Below, piece by piece: positions 61,328 to 64,000 of a DNA stretch of 64,000 nt. Each line of letters starts with the position of its first letter. The first letter of the stretch is position 1. A program made the translations under genes and the position numbers. Source of the DNA: Brachymonas wangyanguii (GTDB taxonomy: Bacteria > Pseudomonadota > Gammaproteobacteria > Burkholderiales > Burkholderiaceae_C). The DNA is taken from assembly GCF_045055315.1 (NCBI RefSeq), contig NZ_CP173677.1:2232001-2296000 (forward strand), read 5' to 3'. Under the pieces are notes generated by a model. It worked only from the letters and a program-made list of their open reading frames with translations, did no database searches and had not been told where the DNA came from.

Positions 61328-63040
61328 TCAAGCGGCCGCATGGATGAAAGCATTCAGTGCCGCCGCGATGCGTTTACGGCGCTCCTGCAAGAACGCCTTG
61401 TAGTGATCCAGTACCAACAGTTCCTCCTCCACCGGGATGCACTGTGCCGCGAATGGTGCCGCACCGTGCTGTGCCACCAGCGGCAACAGGTAGGTCACAG
61501 GCGCTTTGTCGCTGATCGCACGATTGGTTTTGCCGCCGATGAAAGCCAGGTTGGCGATGTCGTCAGCCTCACGGGGGGTATAACTGCCTCGCAGCAATGC
61601 CTTGGGGAAAATGTGATGAAACTGCAAGCGGTGCTGACTGCCCGAGTGGTCCAGGGCAATGGCCAGGTGGCTGCGCCAATCCTTGGCGCCTGCCGCACGA
61701 AACGCCAGGAACATGGTCTTGAACAGCGCACTGCGCTGGTTGCGCCCCTCCAGCTCTTCCGGCGTGATGTCAAGACGGCCGAACTGCAGACGCAGCCGGT
61801 CGATCAGTTCATTGACGCCGCCGCCATTGCGGATGATCGCTAAATCCTGATCCAGAATGGTCTCACTGGAACCCCGGGAGAAACGGCCTTTGGCATTGGC
61901 GGCCAAGGCCCAGTAGCGCAACTGCTGCGCTTCTTCCGTGCTGAGGGCATAGTCACGGCGATGCCCAATGTAGGCAAGTACCACCAGTAAGAAGGGCGAT
62001 GACAGCAAGGCAGGGCTGTCGATACCCAGATTGCTGCGTGCGAAATTGAGGGCAAATTCCATCCCCTCGCAGGCTTCTTTCCAGGCTTGCTGCAGTACGT
62101 CCAGGGTCAGGCTGCCGACGGTCAGAAAACGGGATTGCCCGGTAGCAAAGGCCATCAAATTCTTCAGGTGCAAACCCAGATCAAGCTCGAAACCGTTCTG
62201 GGCGCAAGCACTCTGGAAGTCCAGGAAGGTCTGCAGCGAGTGCCGCCATTTGGCCGTGATCTGCGCCAGAGCCAGATCGGAGCTGCGCAGCTTGGCGCCC
62301 AGCGAGTTGACCCGCACGAAGATTTCCGTGACCTCGTCGTAGGACAGTGTTCGCTCCAGCACGTCCATGCGATACACGTACTTGCGAATGCCGCGTAGCC
62401 GGGCCAGGCGCTGACTGTATTTCTCGTAACGCGGATCATCAAAGCCACTGATGCCCGCACGTTTGAGGAAAGGCGCATCGCTGTCGGTCTTGAAGACTTC
62501 GGATACCTTCACCCACTGCGGCAACTGCTCCAGCTTTCGGGTCGCCACCACGAAGGTCATTTTGTTGAAGCGCGTCAGCAGTTCGTCTTCGCTGGCGTCG
62601 GCCTCGTCGCCGCCCAGCTCGCCTTCCTCATCGACCTCAGCGTCATCGCCGTTCTCATCCACTTCGGTCACGACGGCCAGTTGGTCGGGATGCTCCAGAT
62701 TGAACAGCAAATCGATGGGCCGACGGCGACCGCGCACTGACACCGGCTCGCCACGAATGACGGCAGATAACGAGGTCAGACGCTGTTGTCCATCGAGCAA
62801 CAGGCGGGTGCTCTGATAAGGGTTATTGCTTTGGCTGACGGCAAAGCTTTGCAGGGGCACGGCCTCATCGGTTTCCCACAGCAGAATCGCCCCTGAGGGA
62901 TAGCCCCGATACAGAGAGTCGAGCAAGTCGCGCACGCGCGTGGAGCGCCAGACATACTGCCGCTGCATTTCCGGCAAGCGCAGCTCACCGCGCTCGATCA
63001 TCGAGACCAGTTCTTCAACGCTGGCTTCAGCCTTGGCCAT
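61328..63040 (-). CDS. DUF262/HNH (GmrSD-like) protein
   Basis: 570 aa. N-terminal DUF262 (ParB/sulfiredoxin-like NTPase) with LPEMQRQYVWRSTRVRDLLDS and DGQQRL (residues 83-88). An acidic linker at about 125-152 follows, and a C-terminal HNH-type nuclease motif HHIFPK (475-480) with ANLAFIGGKTN completes the GmrSD layout. Relatives cleave modified phage DNA in an NTP-dependent way. AAGGAAT precedes the ATG. It lies 55 bp downstream of the restriction gene on the same strand. Confidence 0.85.
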   Translation of the reverse strand: MAKAEASVEELVSMIERGELRLPEMQRQYVWRSTRVRDLLDSLYRGYPSGAILLWETDEAVPLQSFAVSQSNNPYQSTRLLLDGQQRLTSLSAVIRGEPVSVRGRRRPIDLLFNLEHPDQLAVVTEVDENGDDAEVDEEGELGGDEADASEDELLTRFNKMTFVVATRKLEQLPQWVKVSEVFKTDSDAPFLKRAGISGFDDPRYEKYSQRLARLRGIRKYVYRMDVLERTLSYDEVTEIFVRVNSLGAKLRSSDLALAQITAKWRHSLQTFLDFQSACAQNGFELDLGLHLKNLMAFATGQSRFLTVGSLTLDVLQQAWKEACEGMEFALNFARSNLGIDSPALLSSPFLLVVLAYIGHRRDYALSTEEAQQLRYWALAANAKGRFSRGSSETILDQDLAIIRNGGGVNELIDRLRLQFGRLDITPEELEGRNQRSALFKTMFLAFRAAGAKDWRSHLAIALDHSGSQHRLQFHHIFPKALLRGSYTPREADDIANLAFIGGKTNRAISDKAPVTYLLPLVAQHGAAPFAAQCIPVEEELLVLDHYKAFLQERRKRIAAALNAFIHAAA

Positions 63041-63095
63041 GGTTATTCCTTATTGCGCTATTTAAGGTGAGCAAGTCGCCAGATACGGTAGTGCC

Positions 63096-64000
63096 TCAAG
63101 CCTTCACAAACATCAAAAAGTCGGCCAACCGCCGCGACTCATTGACTTCATCGTGAGGTACGAGCAGATACCGCCACGGTTTGCCGCCGACGCTCGCCGT
63201 GAAGTCCGACGCGTGCTGGCACCACTGCAAGGCAGCAGCAGCCTTAGCCTGCACCTCTTGCGTGTTGATATCGCCGCGTGCTTTGGTTTCCACCATCAAG
63301 ATCGTCGAGTCGGTTTCAGCCACGAAATCCGGCACATACTCCGGCTGCTCGGTGCCAAGCTTGTAGTAAATCTGGAACTGACCCTTCGCAGGCTTGAACC
63401 ACTTCAACGCGTCGCGCTCCAGGATGACAGCGAAGCGGCGCTCGGTGTCCGAATCGAACTTCTGCAGCGGATATAAGCACTTTGTGAAGCCGCCGAATAG
63501 CATCGACTTGATGCGGCCCACGTCCTCCACCGTTTTACGGAAATGGTGCGGAGCCTGCCCTGCGGTGGCGGTGTAGTTGCACGGCTTGAGCTCCGTAAAG
63601 CCACGGCTGACCTGCACCTCGTACTCCGTTGCTTCCTCCCAGAAGTGGGCCATCATCTGCGCATGGATTTCGCGCGCGATCAGGCGCCGGTCACGATCGA
63701 GGACGTTGACGGCCTCTTCTTCGGACAGATAACTGCGCAGGTGCTGCACCATTTGACCTGCGAGGTCGTAGAGCAAATCGGCGTGGGTGAAATAGTCGAT
63801 GTCGTCGAAGTCGACTAGCGCGTGGACGATGTAGTCTTCCAGACGCTGCTCTCTGAGCCCGACCTCGGTAGCCAGCGTGAACTGCTCGTTGGTGCGCAGC
63901 ATCTGCCCAACGATCTCGCGCTCACCCGGCTGAAGATGAAGCTGGCTCACATCAAGCTGGAATGGATGGAACCCTGTCGTGACCTCGCCAGTGGGCACCA
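63096..64000 (-). CDS. Type III restriction-type endonuclease subunit, C-terminal part (5' end beyond window)
   Basis: At least 300 aa of the C-terminal end; the helicase motifs lie outside the window. A PD-(D/E)XK nuclease motif is clear: YVPDFVAE then ILMVETKARGD, as in Res subunits and related SF2-helicase nucleases (BPTD_3080-like). Upstream regions are helical. The ATG- or GTG-like codon near 63998 is not taken as the start. It shares an apparent operon with the DUF262 gene. Confidence 0.82.
   Translation of the reverse strand, partial: VPTGEVTTGFHPFQLDVSQLHLQPGEREIVGQMLRTNEQFTLATEVGLREQRLEDYIVHALVDFDDIDYFTHADLLYDLAGQMVQHLRSYLSEEEAVNVLDRDRRLIAREIHAQMMAHFWEEATEYEVQVSRGFTELKPCNYTATAGQAPHHFRKTVEDVGRIKSMLFGGFTKCLYPLQKFDSDTERRFAVILERDALKWFKPAKGQFQIYYKLGTEQPEYVPDFVAETDSTILMVETKARGDINTQEVQAKAAAALQWCQHASDFTASVGGKPWRYLLVPHDEVNESRRLADFLMFVKA

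Overview
The window looks like chromosomal DNA of a GC-rich betaproteobacterium, most likely of the order Burkholderiales. This is judged from gene content: an ATP-grasp-type gshA, type 2 argC, MaeB-type malic enzyme, metX-metW, the amgK/lptD/surA/rsmA cluster, and ubiA beside oxyR. The genus cannot be fixed from sequence alone. No rRNA, tRNA or CRISPR array was recognised.

Layout. 1-5066 (minus strand): a type IV pilin cut by the window edge, a CHASE2 adenylate cyclase, and sucCD. 5234-16940 (plus): argC, trkA-trkH, gshA, a P2A-type ATPase, cpdA, then ahpC and ahpF behind two OxyR-like boxes. 17014-28769: a WXXGXW lipoprotein and two apparently identical 1299-bp IS3-family elements in opposite orientation. 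They bracket ubiA, oxyR, fadD, a small membrane protein, a LysR regulator, a CPA2 antiporter and apt. Flank comparison suggests that this 8.2-kb block may have inverted between the two copies. 28778-38616: a LysE exporter, malic enzyme, a lytic transglycosylase, the kdsD-kdsC-lptC-SDR-ubiC run, a hydrolase and a glycine-rich RRM protein. 38887-49509: a GDT1-type exporter, a SAM-II riboswitch with terminator ahead of metX-metW, a Fur-box-preceded DUF2061 gene, a rhodanese, small genes, rsmE, amgK, and lptD-surA-rsmA. 49552-58736: a polar amino-acid ABC transporter, a succinyl-CoA:acetate CoA-transferase, a stand-alone dnaN, gor, a cupin, a HigB/HigA-like toxin-antitoxin pair and a TIGR01777 epimerase.

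The right end (about 58.8-64 kb) is an accessory or defence island. It holds hipBA, a truncated IS3-family orfA, a nested inverted-repeat element, an 11-bp-period tandem array, a DUF262/HNH gene and the C-terminal part of a type III restriction-type protein with a PD-(D/E)XK nuclease motif. The res-DUF262 pair and the unexplained repeats beside it are the best candidates for an undescribed system.

Functional themes: cAMP turnover (cyclase and CpdA); peroxide and thiol defence (OxyR, AhpCF, GshA, Gor); K+ handling (TrkAH, CPA2 antiporter); outer-membrane and LPS biogenesis (KdsD, KdsC, LptC, LptD, SurA, AmgK); ubiquinone synthesis (UbiA, UbiC); succinyl-CoA and C4 metabolism (SucCD, CoA-transferase, MaeB).
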